A stretch of 64,000 bases of DNA from Mycobacterium sp. ITM-2016-00316 (GCF_002968335.2 NZ_CP134398.1:372001-436000), one strand, 5' to 3'. Shown: positions 52,307 to 61,537, numbered from the stretch's first letter. Notes: a model not told the origin generated them from the letters alone. Numbers and translations: made by a program.

Positions 52307-53279
52307 CCCGCAGCACGTCCTGAAGCGGTCGCCTCGGCGTGGGCGGCGGCACCTCGTCGAGTTCGGGAATTCGTCCGAGTCGCACCACCACTTGCGGGTA
52401 TGGCCGACCGACCAGTGCGCTGAGGATGTCGCGGCTGATGGGCACCTCGGTCAGATGACTCAGGGTGCACGAAGCGAGCCCCGCCATGGTGGCGTCGAGC
52501 AGCAGAGCGGACAGCGCCTCACCGCAGCGCAGCAGGTCGGCTCGGGTGTCGTCGAGCGCGGAGATCACCACCAGTTGAGCGGTGTCCTCGGCGACGTTCT
52601 GGCGGCGTTCGCTGTTGTGCGTGACAGGAAAGGATCGCCCGACATCGACGCGATCGGCCTCGGCGGCCGACACCAGCGAGCTGTGCGGGATCCCGTCGTT
52701 CACCTCGAAGGGTGATGTCCACCAGTCGATCTCGTGGTGATATGCCGAATCGTAGAGGCGCAGTGCGTCGGTGAGTTGCGAGGCGTCCGCGACGGCGGGC
52801 CGATCGGCGGGTGCAATGACGTCCAAGGCCACCTCGGGACCGGCGGACTCGCGCAACAGCAGCTCGAAGGACTCCCAATCGGTGGGTGCCGCCATGGGCA
52901 GGCGGTCGGTGCGCCGCCGCAGGATGGCATCGGCGCGGCGGCGATGACCATCGGTGACGGTGGGCAGCTTGCCGAAGGTGATGGTGGCCAGGTGATGGTG
53001 ATCGTTCGGATTGGGGTAGCGCTCCACCCGGGCGTCCAATCCGGCCGCAGCCGTCGCGACCCGGAAGTGGTCAAGCGCTGCACCACAACTGATCACGGCC
53101 TGCCGGCCGCTGCTATCGGTGGCCACCAACCGGTCGGTGTCGACGAACAGCTGCACGCCCTCGGCCGAGATGACCCATTGCCAGGGCTGGCTGTTGTGAT
53201 AGGAGGGCGCGCGGCACGCGAGGTGGACGGCGTCCTCGATGATTTTCACAGTGCCGAGCGGCGGCGATGTCGTTGCCAT
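52296..53279 (-). CDS. Acg-type nitroreductase (Rv2032 family)
   Basis: 327-aa FMN-binding double nitroreductase-fold protein. Seen: CRAPSYHNSQPWQWVIS, RQAVISCGAALDHFRVA, RRRTDRLPM, and LLRCGEALSALLLDATMAGL in the second lobe. Acg proteins are induced in hypoxia and dormancy through DosR; they may sequester flavin rather than reduce nitro compounds. A DosR-like box lies 33 bp upstream, so the same regulation is likely here. Confidence 0.88.
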   Translation of the reverse strand: MATTSPPLGTVKIIEDAVHLACRAPSYHNSQPWQWVISAEGVQLFVDTDRLVATDSSGRQAVISCGAALDHFRVATAAAGLDARVERYPNPNDHHHLATITFGKLPTVTDGHRRRADAILRRRTDRLPMAAPTDWESFELLLRESAGPEVALDVIAPADRPAVADASQLTDALRLYDSAYHHEIDWWTSPFEVNDGIPHSSLVSAAEADRVDVGRSFPVTHNSERRQNVAEDTAQLVVISALDDTRADLLRCGEALSALLLDATMAGLASCTLSHLTEVPISRDILSALVGRPYPQVVVRLGRIPELDEVPPPTPRRPLQDVLRVKI

Positions 53280-53311
53280 GGAACAAGTCTGCGGCGCTGC
53301 GGTGCCCGCGG

Positions 53312-53331
53312 GTAGGGCCGGAAGTCCCTAA
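53312..53331 (-). promoter_or_regulatory. DosR-like box
   Basis: On the minus strand it reads TTAGGGACTTCCGGCCCTAC, with the core GGGACTT...G.CCC; 14 of 20 positions match the DosR consensus by eye. It lies 33-52 bp upstream of the Acg-type gene, the usual distance, and overlaps the stop region of the upstream TetR gene. Confidence 0.65.
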
Positions 53332-53939
53332 CCCTTGAGGTAGGCGACGATCGCCTTGGACAGGCCGCGCCGTGCCTCGTCGAGATCGATATAGGAACCG
53401 AGTTGACGCTCGGAGGTGATGCCACGCATCGCTCCGGGGATGAACAGCGCGACCTCGCGCACCCGTGCCGGATCCACATCCAGATCGGAGAAAGCGTGCT
53501 GGCAGTCGGTGATCCAGGTCTTCTGCCACGAGGCCAGCTCGGCCGCGGTCTGCGGATAGTGGTGTTCCAGCTCGGCCCGATCGCGCGGGAGCGCGGCGCG
53601 CAGGTTCTCGATGGCCCGGGAATCGGTGGCGCTGAGCCCGTCGTAGAGGATGTCCAGGATGCCGGTGACGCGCTGGGCCAGCGAACCGTGCGGCGCCGCG
53701 TGCGCCGGGATGGTGCCGCGGCGTTCGGCGGTGTGGCGCAGCACCGCGGCCCAGAGCCCGTCGATATCGCCGAATTGGTACTTGACCGTGCCCCAGGTGG
53801 CGCCGGCGTCCTTGGCGATGCGATTTCCCGACACCGAGCCGGGAGCCCCGGAGGCCAGCGCCTCCAGCGCGGCATCGAGCATGCTCTCGCGACTGGCCTG
53901 CCCCCGCCGGTTGGTGCGGCGCTCGGCGGCTTCGGTCAC
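53328..53939 (-). CDS. TetR family regulator
   Basis: 203-aa TetR protein: SRESMLDAALEALASGAP, then NRIAKDAGATWGTVKYQFGD as the HTH (about residues 38-58). Divergent from the KshA-like oxygenase with a 57-bp gap containing TTGACTTTAATAGA, so it is the probable repressor of the oxygenase - dehydrogenase operon. Confidence 0.86.
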   Translation of the reverse strand: MTEAAERRTNRRGQASRESMLDAALEALASGAPGSVSGNRIAKDAGATWGTVKYQFGDIDGLWAAVLRHTAERRGTIPAHAAPHGSLAQRVTGILDILYDGLSATDSRAIENLRAALPRDRAELEHHYPQTAAELASWQKTWITDCQHAFSDLDVDPARVREVALFIPGAMRGITSERQLGSYIDLDEARRGLSKAIVAYLKG

Positions 53940-53996
53940 CGGATGGATGCTACGCGACTCTTGACTTTAATAGAACCCTCTGTGATTCTTGGCCGC

Positions 53997-55025
53997 ATGG
54001 CAAAACCACCACTGTCGATGAAGCCGACGGGTTGGTTCCAGGTGGCTTGGTCGGACGAGATCGGCATCGGTGACGTACACCGGATGACCTACTTCGACCA
54101 GGAGATGATCGCCTGGCGCGCGGAGTCCGGCCGGCTGACGGTGATGCACGCCTACTGCGAACACCTCGGCGCCCACCTCGGCTACGGCGGGCAGGTGAAA
54201 GGCAAAGTGCTGCAATGCCCTTTCCATGGCTGGCAGTGGAACGACGAGGGCCGTAACGTCTGCATCCCCTACCAGGAGCGGCCCAACCGGGGCAGACGGA
54301 TACGGACCTATCCGGTGGTCGAGCGCAATGCGTCGGTCTACATCTGGCATGACGTCGAGGGCCGGGAACCGTTCTTCGATGCGCCGGACATCTTTGCCGA
54401 CTTCGGCGATCGCACCGAGGCTGACTACTACCCGCAGCAGCGGCTGTTCCGGCAGGGCCTGGAACTGCACCCGCAGTACGTCCTGGAGAACGGGGTGGAC
54501 TTCGCCCACTTCAAGTACGTGCACCAGACGCCCATCGTGCCGGTGTTCACCCGCCACGACTTCGCCGAGCCGGTGTCCTACGTCGATTTCACCATCACTT
54601 TCGAAGGTGACGACGGACAGCAGATCGAGGACGTCAACAGCGGAGTCGAGGCCATCAACGGTGGGCTCGGTATCGCCGTCACCAAGAGCTGGGGGATGGT
54701 CGACAACCGGACCATCTCGGCGGTCACCCCGGTCGATGAGCGCACCTCCGATGTCCGTTTCATGGTCTACATCGGGCGCACGCCGGGGCGCGACGACCAA
54801 CGCGCCGAGGACAAGGCCCGAGCCTTCGGCGAGGAAGTCATCCGCCAGTTCACCCAGGACATCCACATCTGGTCGCACCAGCGCTATTCGGATCCGCCCG
54901 CGCTGGCCACCGCCGAGTACGAGGGTTTCACCGCAATTCGCAAGTGGGCCATGCAGTTCTATCCAGACGGTCTCGGCGGATCTGCCGCAGACCTCGCTCG
55001 CGTACGGAAAGTAGACACACTATGA
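53997..55025 (+). CDS. Rieske oxygenase, KshA-like
   Basis: 342-aa Rieske non-heme iron oxygenase of the 3-ketosteroid 9-alpha-hydroxylase (KshA)-like group. Rieske ligands C54/H56 (YCEHLG) and C74/H77 (CPFHGW). Iron-site motif NGVDFAHFKYVHQT with the two His and Asp. The start at 53997 is followed by MAKPPLSMKPTGWFQVAWSD. The next gene overlaps by ATGA and encodes a DapB-like dehydrogenase. The substrate could be a steroid or terpenoid; no reductase (KshB) is adjacent. Confidence 0.88.
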   Translation: MAKPPLSMKPTGWFQVAWSDEIGIGDVHRMTYFDQEMIAWRAESGRLTVMHAYCEHLGAHLGYGGQVKGKVLQCPFHGWQWNDEGRNVCIPYQERPNRGRRIRTYPVVERNASVYIWHDVEGREPFFDAPDIFADFGDRTEADYYPQQRLFRQGLELHPQYVLENGVDFAHFKYVHQTPIVPVFTRHDFAEPVSYVDFTITFEGDDGQQIEDVNSGVEAINGGLGIAVTKSWGMVDNRTISAVTPVDERTSDVRFMVYIGRTPGRDDQRAEDKARAFGEEVIRQFTQDIHIWSHQRYSDPPALATAEYEGFTAIRKWAMQFYPDGLGGSAADLARVRKVDTL

Positions 55026-56098
55026 CCGAGCAGATCCGCGTCTTCCAGGTCGCCACCGGCAATGTGGGTACCGAGATGATCAAACGGATTGCCGCGCATC
55101 CCGATCTGTTGCTCATCGGTCTGCACTGCTACACACCGGAGAAGGTCGGTCGCGACGCCGGTGAGATCGCCGGCCTGGCGCCCAACGGCGTGATTGCCAC
55201 CGGCTCGGTCGAGGAGATCATCGCCGCCAAACCCGATGTGGTGACCTTCCACGGGGTGTTTCCCGACGAAGACCTGTATGTGCAGGTGCTCGAAGCCGGG
55301 ATCAACATCGTGACCACCGCCGACTGGATCACCGGATGGCACCGGGACACCAACCATCCGCATCCGTCCGGGCGCCCGGTCAGTGAGATGCTGGCCGCGG
55401 CCGCCGCCAAGGGCGGCGCGACGTTCTACGGCACCGGGATGAATCCCGGTCTCAATCAGATTCTGGGTGTGGTGTGTTCGGCCGATGTCGCCGAGATCGA
55501 GAACGTGACCACCATCGAATCCGTGGATGTCTCGTGCCACCATTCGGCCGATACCTGGAAAGAGGTCGGCTACGGACTTCCGGTCGACGATCCGCGACTG
55601 CCCGGCATGCTGGAGAAGTACACCCGTGTCTTCGCCGACAGCGTGCTGCTGATGGCCGACTGCTTCGACGTGCAACTCGACGAGGTGAAGTTCAGCTACG
55701 AGCTCGGAGCCTGTACCAAGGATGTCGATCTGGGCTGGTACCAGTTGCCGAAGGGATCGCTGGGTGGCAACTACATCAAGTATCAGGGCCTGGTCGGCGG
55801 CGTGCCGAAGATCGAGACCCATCTGGAATGGCAGATGACCCCGCACACCGATCCGAGCTGGGATATCAAGGGCTGCTACATCACTCAGATCATGGGCGAT
55901 CCCTGTGTCTACAACAAGCACATGATCTTCCCCAAGCCGGGCGTCGACCTCTCCGACCCGACCAGCTTCGCGTCGATCGGGATGACCGTGACCGGACTGC
56001 CCGCGCTCAATGCCATCGGGTCGGTGGTCGCGGCGGCCCCCGGCCTGCTCACCAGCGCGGATCTGCCCTTGCGCGGTTTCGCCGGACGGTTCACGTAG
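55022..56098 (+). CDS. DapB-like NAD(P)-dependent dehydrogenase 3
   Basis: 358-aa third member of the family seen at 18259 and 19329: RVFQVATGNVGTEMIKRIAA, YTPEKVGRDAGEIAGLAPNG. Its start overlaps the Rieske oxygenase stop. The repeated link of this family to oxygenases (P450 in one operon, Rieske in this one) suggests that it processes hydroxylated products. Substrate unknown. A TetR gene follows 80 bp downstream. Confidence 0.83.
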   Translation: MTEQIRVFQVATGNVGTEMIKRIAAHPDLLLIGLHCYTPEKVGRDAGEIAGLAPNGVIATGSVEEIIAAKPDVVTFHGVFPDEDLYVQVLEAGINIVTTADWITGWHRDTNHPHPSGRPVSEMLAAAAAKGGATFYGTGMNPGLNQILGVVCSADVAEIENVTTIESVDVSCHHSADTWKEVGYGLPVDDPRLPGMLEKYTRVFADSVLLMADCFDVQLDEVKFSYELGACTKDVDLGWYQLPKGSLGGNYIKYQGLVGGVPKIETHLEWQMTPHTDPSWDIKGCYITQIMGDPCVYNKHMIFPKPGVDLSDPTSFASIGMTVTGLPALNAIGSVVAAAPGLLTSADLPLRGFAGRFT

Positions 56099-56140
56099 CG
56101 CGGATTCGAACCACCATCGACGGGTGAGCCCGTCGTGTAA

Positions 56141-56170
56141 CTTTACATTCGTTTATTTACGTGCGTAAAG
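56141..56170. promoter_or_regulatory. TetR-type operator at the start of the tetR gene
   Basis: CTTTAC (56141-56146) and GTAAAG (56165-56170) are inverted repeats; nested between them is TTTAC-GTGC-GTAAA (56156-56169). The position, at and just before the tetR start, suggests autoregulation. Confidence 0.5.
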
Positions 56171-56178
56171 TGCGACGG

Positions 56179-56796
56179 GTGTCGACGCAGGTCCGCAAAC
56201 GCAACGCCCGGGGTTCCGGCGCGTTGTTGCGCGACGAGATCCTGGCTGCGGCTCGCCGACTACTGGACGACGCCGAACATGAAGCTGACCTCACCCTGCG
56301 CAAGATCGCTGCTGCCGCAGGTATTTCCGCACCCGCGATCTATTCGCACTTCCGCCATCGGGACGCCATTCTGGCTGCCATCGTGGAACAGAGTTGGCAA
56401 CAGGTGGTCGCCGACATCCGTGCTGCGGCCGACTCGCTGACAGAGCCACGCGACCGCCTCTTTCTGGGGTGCCAGGTCTATGTGGCGTACGCGCAGCGGT
56501 ACCCGATGCGCTATGAGCTGATGACCCGAACTGCGGGTCCGTCTCCGGCGGCCAAGGAGGCGCTGGGAGTTCTCACCCACGCCCTCGCTTCGTGCCAGCA
56601 GCGGCCGGGACCGCACCCGGAGGCGATCCGCATTGCCGCGGCGTTGTCCACCGCCTTGCACGGTGTGGCGATGCTCAACCGCACCGGCGTCCCAGCCATG
56701 TGGCTCAGCGACGTCAGTCCCGACGACGTGCTCCGCACGCTCGTCGACGGCGCCATCGACCAGCAGAGCCGAACGACAGTGAAGGAAACCCGATGA
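56179..56796 (+). CDS. TetR family regulator
   Basis: 205-aa TetR protein starting at the GTG of 56179 (MSTQVRKRNARG); a GTG at 56161 is possible but lies within the palindrome. HTH: TLRKIAAAAGISAPAIYSHFRHRDAIL at about residues 40-66, with the IYSHF recognition helix, followed by a TetR_C_13-like domain (YAQRYPMRYELM). It overlaps the thioesterase gene by ATGA and so is probably its regulator. Confidence 0.84.
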   Translation: MSTQVRKRNARGSGALLRDEILAAARRLLDDAEHEADLTLRKIAAAAGISAPAIYSHFRHRDAILAAIVEQSWQQVVADIRAAADSLTEPRDRLFLGCQVYVAYAQRYPMRYELMTRTAGPSPAAKEALGVLTHALASCQQRPGPHPEAIRIAAALSTALHGVAMLNRTGVPAMWLSDVSPDDVLRTLVDGAIDQQSRTTVKETR

Positions 56797-57590
56797 CGGC
56801 GTTCGACAATGGCATCGCCCTGCGCCCCGCCGGTGACGGGCTACTGCGCGGTCGCACCGTGCCGGAATGGGCGAACATGGTCGGCCCGTTCGGTGGCGTC
56901 ACCGCTGCGGCGCTGCTGCGGGCCATCGAACTTCAACCCGATGTGCATGGCCATCCGGTGGCCCTGACGGTGAATTACCTGGCCCCGATCGTCGACGGCG
57001 ACTTCGAGATCAGTGCCCGTGCGGTGCGCACCAACCGGTCCAATCAGCACTGGCTCGTCGAGCTCAGCCAGGGCGGTGAGGTGAAGACCACCGCCACCGC
57101 GGTTTTCGGAATCCGGCGGGACACCTGGAGTGACACCGAACCGGCCAGGCCGGCCGTGCCGGCACCCGAAGAGGTACCCGTCGGGCCGGACAAGGGGCCG
57201 ACCTGGATGCGCAACTACGACATGCGGTACGTCACCGGCGCCATCCCGGACGCCGCCGATGGTGAATCCGGCTCCTCGGAGACCACCCTGTGGGTTCGCG
57301 ACAACCCGCCCCGGCCATGGGATTTCGCCGCACTGACCGCCGTCTGCGACATCTTCTACCCACGTATCTACCTGCGGCTCGGACGTCTGCTGCCCGCGGG
57401 CACCGTGTCGATCACGGTGTACTTCCACGCCGACAACGACACCTTGGCCGCCCAGGGCGATGACCATGTGCTGGCAACCGCACGTGCACAACAGTATTCG
57501 TCCGGTCATTTCGACCAGGCCGCCCAGATCTGGGGGACCGGTGGCAGGCTGCTGGCCACCAGCCACCAGATCGTCTACTTCAAGGGATGA
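56793..57590 (+). CDS. Acyl-CoA thioesterase family protein
   Basis: 265-aa double-hotdog protein related to the gene at 38620: NMVGPFGGVTAAALLRAIEL, VALTVNYLAPIVDGDFEIS, and VSITVYFHADNDTLAAQG in the second half. Probably hydrolyses an acyl-CoA. Start overlaps the TetR stop. Transcription should end at the hairpin 123 bp downstream. Confidence 0.85.
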   Translation: MTAFDNGIALRPAGDGLLRGRTVPEWANMVGPFGGVTAAALLRAIELQPDVHGHPVALTVNYLAPIVDGDFEISARAVRTNRSNQHWLVELSQGGEVKTTATAVFGIRRDTWSDTEPARPAVPAPEEVPVGPDKGPTWMRNYDMRYVTGAIPDAADGESGSSETTLWVRDNPPRPWDFAALTAVCDIFYPRIYLRLGRLLPAGTVSITVYFHADNDTLAAQGDDHVLATARAQQYSSGHFDQAAQIWGTGGRLLATSHQIVYFKG

Positions 57591-57712
57591 GCGCTGGACT
57601 GCAGTAGCCAGTCCTCGAACCGGATTCCGAACAGGGTTGCGCCGGCACCGGGAACCAGGGTGTCGTCCTGCAGTTCGGCCGCAGCCTAGAAAACCCGGCG
57701 CAGTCCTGAACG

Positions 57713-57750
57713 AGATGTGCCCTCCCACCTGGCGGTGGGAGGGCACATCT
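57713..57750. terminator. Strong bidirectional intrinsic hairpin
   Basis: Perfect 17-bp stem: AGATGTGCCCTCCCACC and its reverse complement, separated by a TGGC tetraloop. It has no U-tract, which is common in mycobacteria. It lies between the convergent thioesterase and STAS genes and can serve both. Confidence 0.85.
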
Positions 57751-57764
57751 GGAGAAGTAGGGAC

Positions 57765-57827
57765 CTAGCGGGCAGGCTTGCGGTGACGGCCCATCAGAGC
57801 GGTCAGCCAGCGAACATCGATCAACAC
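57765..57827 (-). CDS. Possible 20-aa small protein
   Basis: GTG start, with AAAGGCGG about 8 nt upstream, encodes MLIDVRWLTALMGRHRKPAR and stops 15 bp before the terminator hairpin, 20 bp after the STAS gene. The position after a gene and just before a terminator is suggestive, but the evidence is thin. Confidence 0.2.
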   Translation of the reverse strand: MLIDVRWLTALMGRHRKPAR

Positions 57828-57846
57828 GTGTGTTCCGCCTTTCTGG

Positions 57847-58269
57847 TTATGCGGTCTTGTGCAGGAGTGGGAGCAACCGGCGCCGAGCGAGCGTGCCCTC
57901 GGCGAAGTGGTGCAGCGCCTCCGGGACGGAGACCGTGATGGGGAATGCGTCGTCGAGCATCCGCAGGACGTCCAGAACGGCGGGGCTCGCGATGAGCGCC
58001 CACTCGACTCCGGCGAGGTCGCACTCATCATCGAGGGCGTAGAGGAGAGACACACCGCGCGCGGAAAGGAACGTCACGTCACTCAGGTCGAGTGCGAACG
58101 GCTTTTCTGCGAGGACCAGTCGGCGGACCTTGTGGGTGAGTCGATCGACGTTGTCGTCATCGATGACACCTGAGACGGTCACCACCATCGCGAGGTGGCG
58201 GCACTGCGCTCGCATTTCGGCGCCGTCACACTTGACTGCCGGGTTCCCGTAACGGAATGCGATCGTCAT
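57847..58269 (-). CDS. STAS-domain (anti-sigma factor antagonist-like) protein
   Basis: 140-aa STAS protein: VVTVSGVIDDDNVDRLTHKV, FALDLSDVTFLSARGVSLLY with the serine in the position phosphorylated in anti-anti-sigma factors (S in FLSARG), and ALIASPAVLDVLRML. Start at 58269 with AAGGGAGG 6 nt upstream. Probably part of a partner-switching system; no anti-sigma kinase is adjacent. Confidence 0.86.
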   Translation of the reverse strand: MTIAFRYGNPAVKCDGAEMRAQCRHLAMVVTVSGVIDDDNVDRLTHKVRRLVLAEKPFALDLSDVTFLSARGVSLLYALDDECDLAGVEWALIASPAVLDVLRMLDDAFPITVSVPEALHHFAEGTLARRRLLPLLHKTA

Positions 58270-58452
58270 GTTCTGCCTCCCTTCTGGTTCTGACCTGTCG
58301 TTCTCGATATCTCCGAAGTTATCGGCGGAATTTAAGGTACCGGGGAGTAGTGATTGAGACTTTGCTAAGAAGATAGTCTGAGAGCCGGGTAAGGGTTCGC
58401 TGAGCGAAATGTAAGCTGTTGTGCTGCAACATGTTTCGCTGGCGATTTTGAT

Positions 58453-58470
58453 TACCCAAAATGTTGGGTA
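58453..58470. repeat. Inverted repeat between STAS and PolDom genes
   Basis: TACCCAA-AATG-TTGGGTA, perfect 7-bp arms. It lies downstream of the PolDom stop (58503) on the minus strand and 184 bp upstream of the STAS start, so it may be a terminator stem or an operator. The rest of 58270-58502 is AT-rich promoter-like sequence with no gene that I can support. Confidence 0.45.
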
Positions 58471-58502
58471 GTCCTTACTGCCGGGTAGCCTAAATTTCGG
58501 GG

Positions 58503-59756
58503 TCAGCGTGTGGACTGTTTCCCCGAATATCCGTCCCATGGTGAATAGTCCGCGATCAACGGCTCCTGGGGTGGCCGGATCCCCTCCGGCACGTGCTGCA
58601 AATTGATCCGCACGCGGTACCAGATCGAACTCGGACCCCGCATCCCGTCGACGAGAACGTCGACCGGCTCCAGCCGCGCGGCCGCCTCGGTGTGGCGGCC
58701 CCGCCACACCTCCAGTGCCGCCATCGCCTCATCGTGGGTCTTGGTCCGGGCGACCTCGATCAGGGGCATCTGCGAGACCCGGCGCCCGTCCGCACCCTTC
58801 TTGCCCGGCGGTTTCTCCGCGGGCCCCAGCCGATCGGCGAGTTCCAGCAGTTCGGACAGATCCCCCGGGTGAGCATCCATCTCCGCCCAGGGATCGCCGA
58901 TCTCGGCGAAGCGGGCCGGCACGGTGGCCACGGTGAACACCTCGGGCCGGCAATCGGCGACCTCGTCCCAATACAGCGGCGTGGACACCCGGGCGTCGGC
59001 CTTGGCGCGGACCGAATAGGCCGAGGCCACGGTGCGGTCCTTGGCGTTCTGGTTGAAGTCGACGAACACCCGCGCGCCGCGTTCTTCCTTCCACCACCTG
59101 GCCGTGGCCAGCTCGGGGGCCCGCCGTTCGACCTCGCGGGCCACCGTCTCGGCGGCCAGGCGGACCTGCTTGAACGGCCAGTTCGGATGGATGCGCGCAT
59201 AGATGTGGAACCCGCGGGAGCCGGAGGTCTTGGGCCACGGGGTCAGGCCGTGCTCCTGCAGCACATCGCGTGCCACGGCGGCGACCGCCAGGATCTGCGC
59301 CCACTCGACCCCGGGCATCGGGTCCAGGTCGACCCTCAACTCGTCCGGATGTTCCAAATCCTCTGCCTGCACCGGGTGCGGGTTGAAGTCGATGCAGCCG
59401 AGACCGACCGCCCAGACCAGGCCGGCGGCCTCGGTGATCACCGCTTCCTTGGCCGATGTCCCGGACGCGTACCTCAACTCGGCCACGTCGATGTAGTCCG
59501 GGCGCTTCTCGGGCGCCCGCTTCTGGAAGATCGCCTCTTCGTCGATGCCCTTGACGAAACGTTTCAGGATCATCGGCCGGTTGTGCACCCCGCGCAGCGC
59601 GCCGTCGGCAACGGCCAGGTAGTAGTCGACGAGGTCGCTCTTGGTGATGGCGGCCCGCCCGCCGGCGCCGGGAAAGATCACCTTGCCGGGATTGCTGACG
59701 GAGACCTCGCGCCCACCGACCTCCAGCGTCCTGCGACTGCCGGCCGAAGCGCCCAT
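58503..59756 (-). CDS. LigD-type DNA polymerase/primase domain protein (PolD2-like)
   Basis: 417-aa AEP-superfamily polymerase (PolDom) without a ligase domain, like M. tuberculosis Rv0269c and mycobacterial PolD paralogues. Seen: NPGKVIFPGAGGRAAITKSD, VDLDPMPGVEW with the catalytic aspartates, KTSGSRGFHIYARI, RVFVDFNQNAKDRTVASAYS. Start at 59756 (MGASAGSRR); extension upstream overlaps the fadD2 promoter. Likely role: DNA repair synthesis. Order with fadD2 and fadE6 is conserved in mycobacteria. Confidence 0.88.
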   Translation of the reverse strand: MGASAGSRRTLEVGGREVSVSNPGKVIFPGAGGRAAITKSDLVDYYLAVADGALRGVHNRPMILKRFVKGIDEEAIFQKRAPEKRPDYIDVAELRYASGTSAKEAVITEAAGLVWAVGLGCIDFNPHPVQAEDLEHPDELRVDLDPMPGVEWAQILAVAAVARDVLQEHGLTPWPKTSGSRGFHIYARIHPNWPFKQVRLAAETVAREVERRAPELATARWWKEERGARVFVDFNQNAKDRTVASAYSVRAKADARVSTPLYWDEVADCRPEVFTVATVPARFAEIGDPWAEMDAHPGDLSELLELADRLGPAEKPPGKKGADGRRVSQMPLIEVARTKTHDEAMAALEVWRGRHTEAAARLEPVDVLVDGMRGPSSIWYRVRINLQHVPEGIRPPQEPLIADYSPWDGYSGKQSTR

Positions 59757-59802
59757 ACGGCCATGGTAGTTATCTGCCGCGACTCGACACGCGTCACATA
59801 TT

Positions 59803-61491
59803 GTGGCGTTCATGCCCAGTCTCACAGACCTGCCCGCTCAGGCGGCGGCCAAGGCCCAGCAATACTTCAGCCGCGGCGCCGCAGAGTTGCATTACGCGCG
59901 CAAGATGTTCGAGGCGGGAGCCCTGCGGCTCGAGTCGCCGCAGGCGATGGCCGCCATGCTCGCCGATATCCGCCGCTGGGGCGAGTTCGGGATGATCCCG
60001 GCGCTCAACGCCCGCCGCCATCCCGACCGCGTCGCCATCATCGACGACGACGGCGAGATGACATTCGGGGAACTGGACCGCGCGGCGCACGCGGTGGCCA
60101 ATGGGCTGCGCGCCAAGGGCGTCAAGGGTGGCGACGGTGTCGCTCTGCTGATCCGCAACCACCGCTGGTTCCTGGTCGGCGTGTACGGCGCCGCCCGGGT
60201 GGGCGCCCGCATCATCCTGCTCAACAGCGAGTTCTCCGGACCGCAGATCAAAGAGGTCTCCGAGCGCGAGGGCGCGCAGGTCATCATCTACGACGACGAA
60301 TACACCGCCGCGGTGTCGCAGGCCGAGCCGGCGCTGGGCAAATTCCGGGCCCTGGCGACCAACCCGGACTCCGAAGAGCCCTCGGGTTCCACCGACGACA
60401 CGCTGGCCGACCTGATCGCGCGCAGCAGCAAGCAGCCCGCCCCGAAGGTGACCAAGCATTCGTCGGTCATCATCCTGACCAGCGGCACCACCGGCACACC
60501 CAAGGGCGCCAACCGCAGCACGCCACCGTCGCTCGCGCCCATCGGCGGCGTACTGTCCCACGTCCCGTTCAAGGGCGGTGAGGTCACCTCCCTGCCCGCA
60601 CCGATGTTCCATGCACTGGGGTTTCTGCACGCCACCATCGCGATGATGCTGGGGACCACTCTGGTCCTGCGCCGACGTTTCAAACCGGCCACCGTGTTCG
60701 CCGATATCGAGAAGCACAAGGTGACCGCCATCGTGGTTGTCCCGGTGATGCTGTCGCGCATGCTCGACGAGCTCGACAAGATGGCGCCCAAGCCGAACCT
60801 GTCGAGCCTGCGGATCGTCTTCGTCTCCGGGTCGCAGCTCGGCGCCGAACTCGCCGGCCGGGCCCTGCGCGAGCTGGGGCCGATCATCTACAACCTGTAC
60901 GGCTCCACCGAGATCGCGTTCGCGACCATTGCCCGGCCCAAGGATCTTTCCATCAACCCGGCGACCGTCGGCCCGCCGGTCAAGGGCATCACGGTGAAAA
61001 TCCTCGACGACAACGGCGGCGAAGTCGCCCAAGGTGACGTCGGGCGCATCTTCGTGCGCAACACGTTCCCCTTCCAGGGCTACACCGGCGGCGGCGGTAA
61101 GCAGATCATCGACGGGATGCTGTCCTCCGGCGACGTGGGCTACTTCGACGAGCACGGGTTGCTCTACGTCTCCGGCCGCGATGACGAGATGATCGTGTGC
61201 GGTGGCGAGAACGTCTTCCCCGCCGAGGTCGAGGATCTCATCAGCGGCCATCCGGAGGTCATCGAGGCCACCGCCCTGGGGGTCGAGGACAAGGAGTGGG
61301 GTCACCGGCTGCGTGCCTTCGTCGTCAAGGTGGAGGGCGCCAGTGTCGACGAGGACGTCATCAAGGCCTACGTGAAGGACAACCTGGCCCGTTACAAGGT
61401 GCCGCGGGAAGTGATCTTCCTCGATGAGCTGCCGCGCAACCCGACCGGCAAGATCCTCAAGCGCGAGTTGCGCGAGATCGACGTCGATTAG
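59803..61491 (+). CDS. fadD2: Fatty-acid-CoA/AMP ligase FadD2
   Basis: 562-aa adenylate-forming enzyme. ATP motif ILTSGTTGTPKGANRS, NLYGSTEIAFA, SSGDVGYFDEHGLLYVSGRDDEMIVCGGENVFP and the catalytic lysine in NPTGKILKREL are visible (given in pieces). Activates fatty acids to acyl-AMP/acyl-CoA. GTG start at 59803 (an ATG follows three codons later) without an obvious ribosome site, perhaps leaderless. Divergent from PolDom as in M. tuberculosis. Confidence 0.88.
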   Translation: MAFMPSLTDLPAQAAAKAQQYFSRGAAELHYARKMFEAGALRLESPQAMAAMLADIRRWGEFGMIPALNARRHPDRVAIIDDDGEMTFGELDRAAHAVANGLRAKGVKGGDGVALLIRNHRWFLVGVYGAARVGARIILLNSEFSGPQIKEVSEREGAQVIIYDDEYTAAVSQAEPALGKFRALATNPDSEEPSGSTDDTLADLIARSSKQPAPKVTKHSSVIILTSGTTGTPKGANRSTPPSLAPIGGVLSHVPFKGGEVTSLPAPMFHALGFLHATIAMMLGTTLVLRRRFKPATVFADIEKHKVTAIVVVPVMLSRMLDELDKMAPKPNLSSLRIVFVSGSQLGAELAGRALRELGPIIYNLYGSTEIAFATIARPKDLSINPATVGPPVKGITVKILDDNGGEVAQGDVGRIFVRNTFPFQGYTGGGGKQIIDGMLSSGDVGYFDEHGLLYVSGRDDEMIVCGGENVFPAEVEDLISGHPEVIEATALGVEDKEWGHRLRAFVVKVEGASVDEDVIKAYVKDNLARYKVPREVIFLDELPRNPTGKILKRELREIDVD

Positions 61492-61537
61492 CCCGGCTTC
61501 CGGAATACTGCGCCCGTCACGGGGGTAGTACTTCGGC

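Noticed and set aside
58593..60581. 662-codon open frame on the plus strand
   Set aside because: Antisense to the PolDom gene, then out of frame over fadD2; no recognisable protein features.
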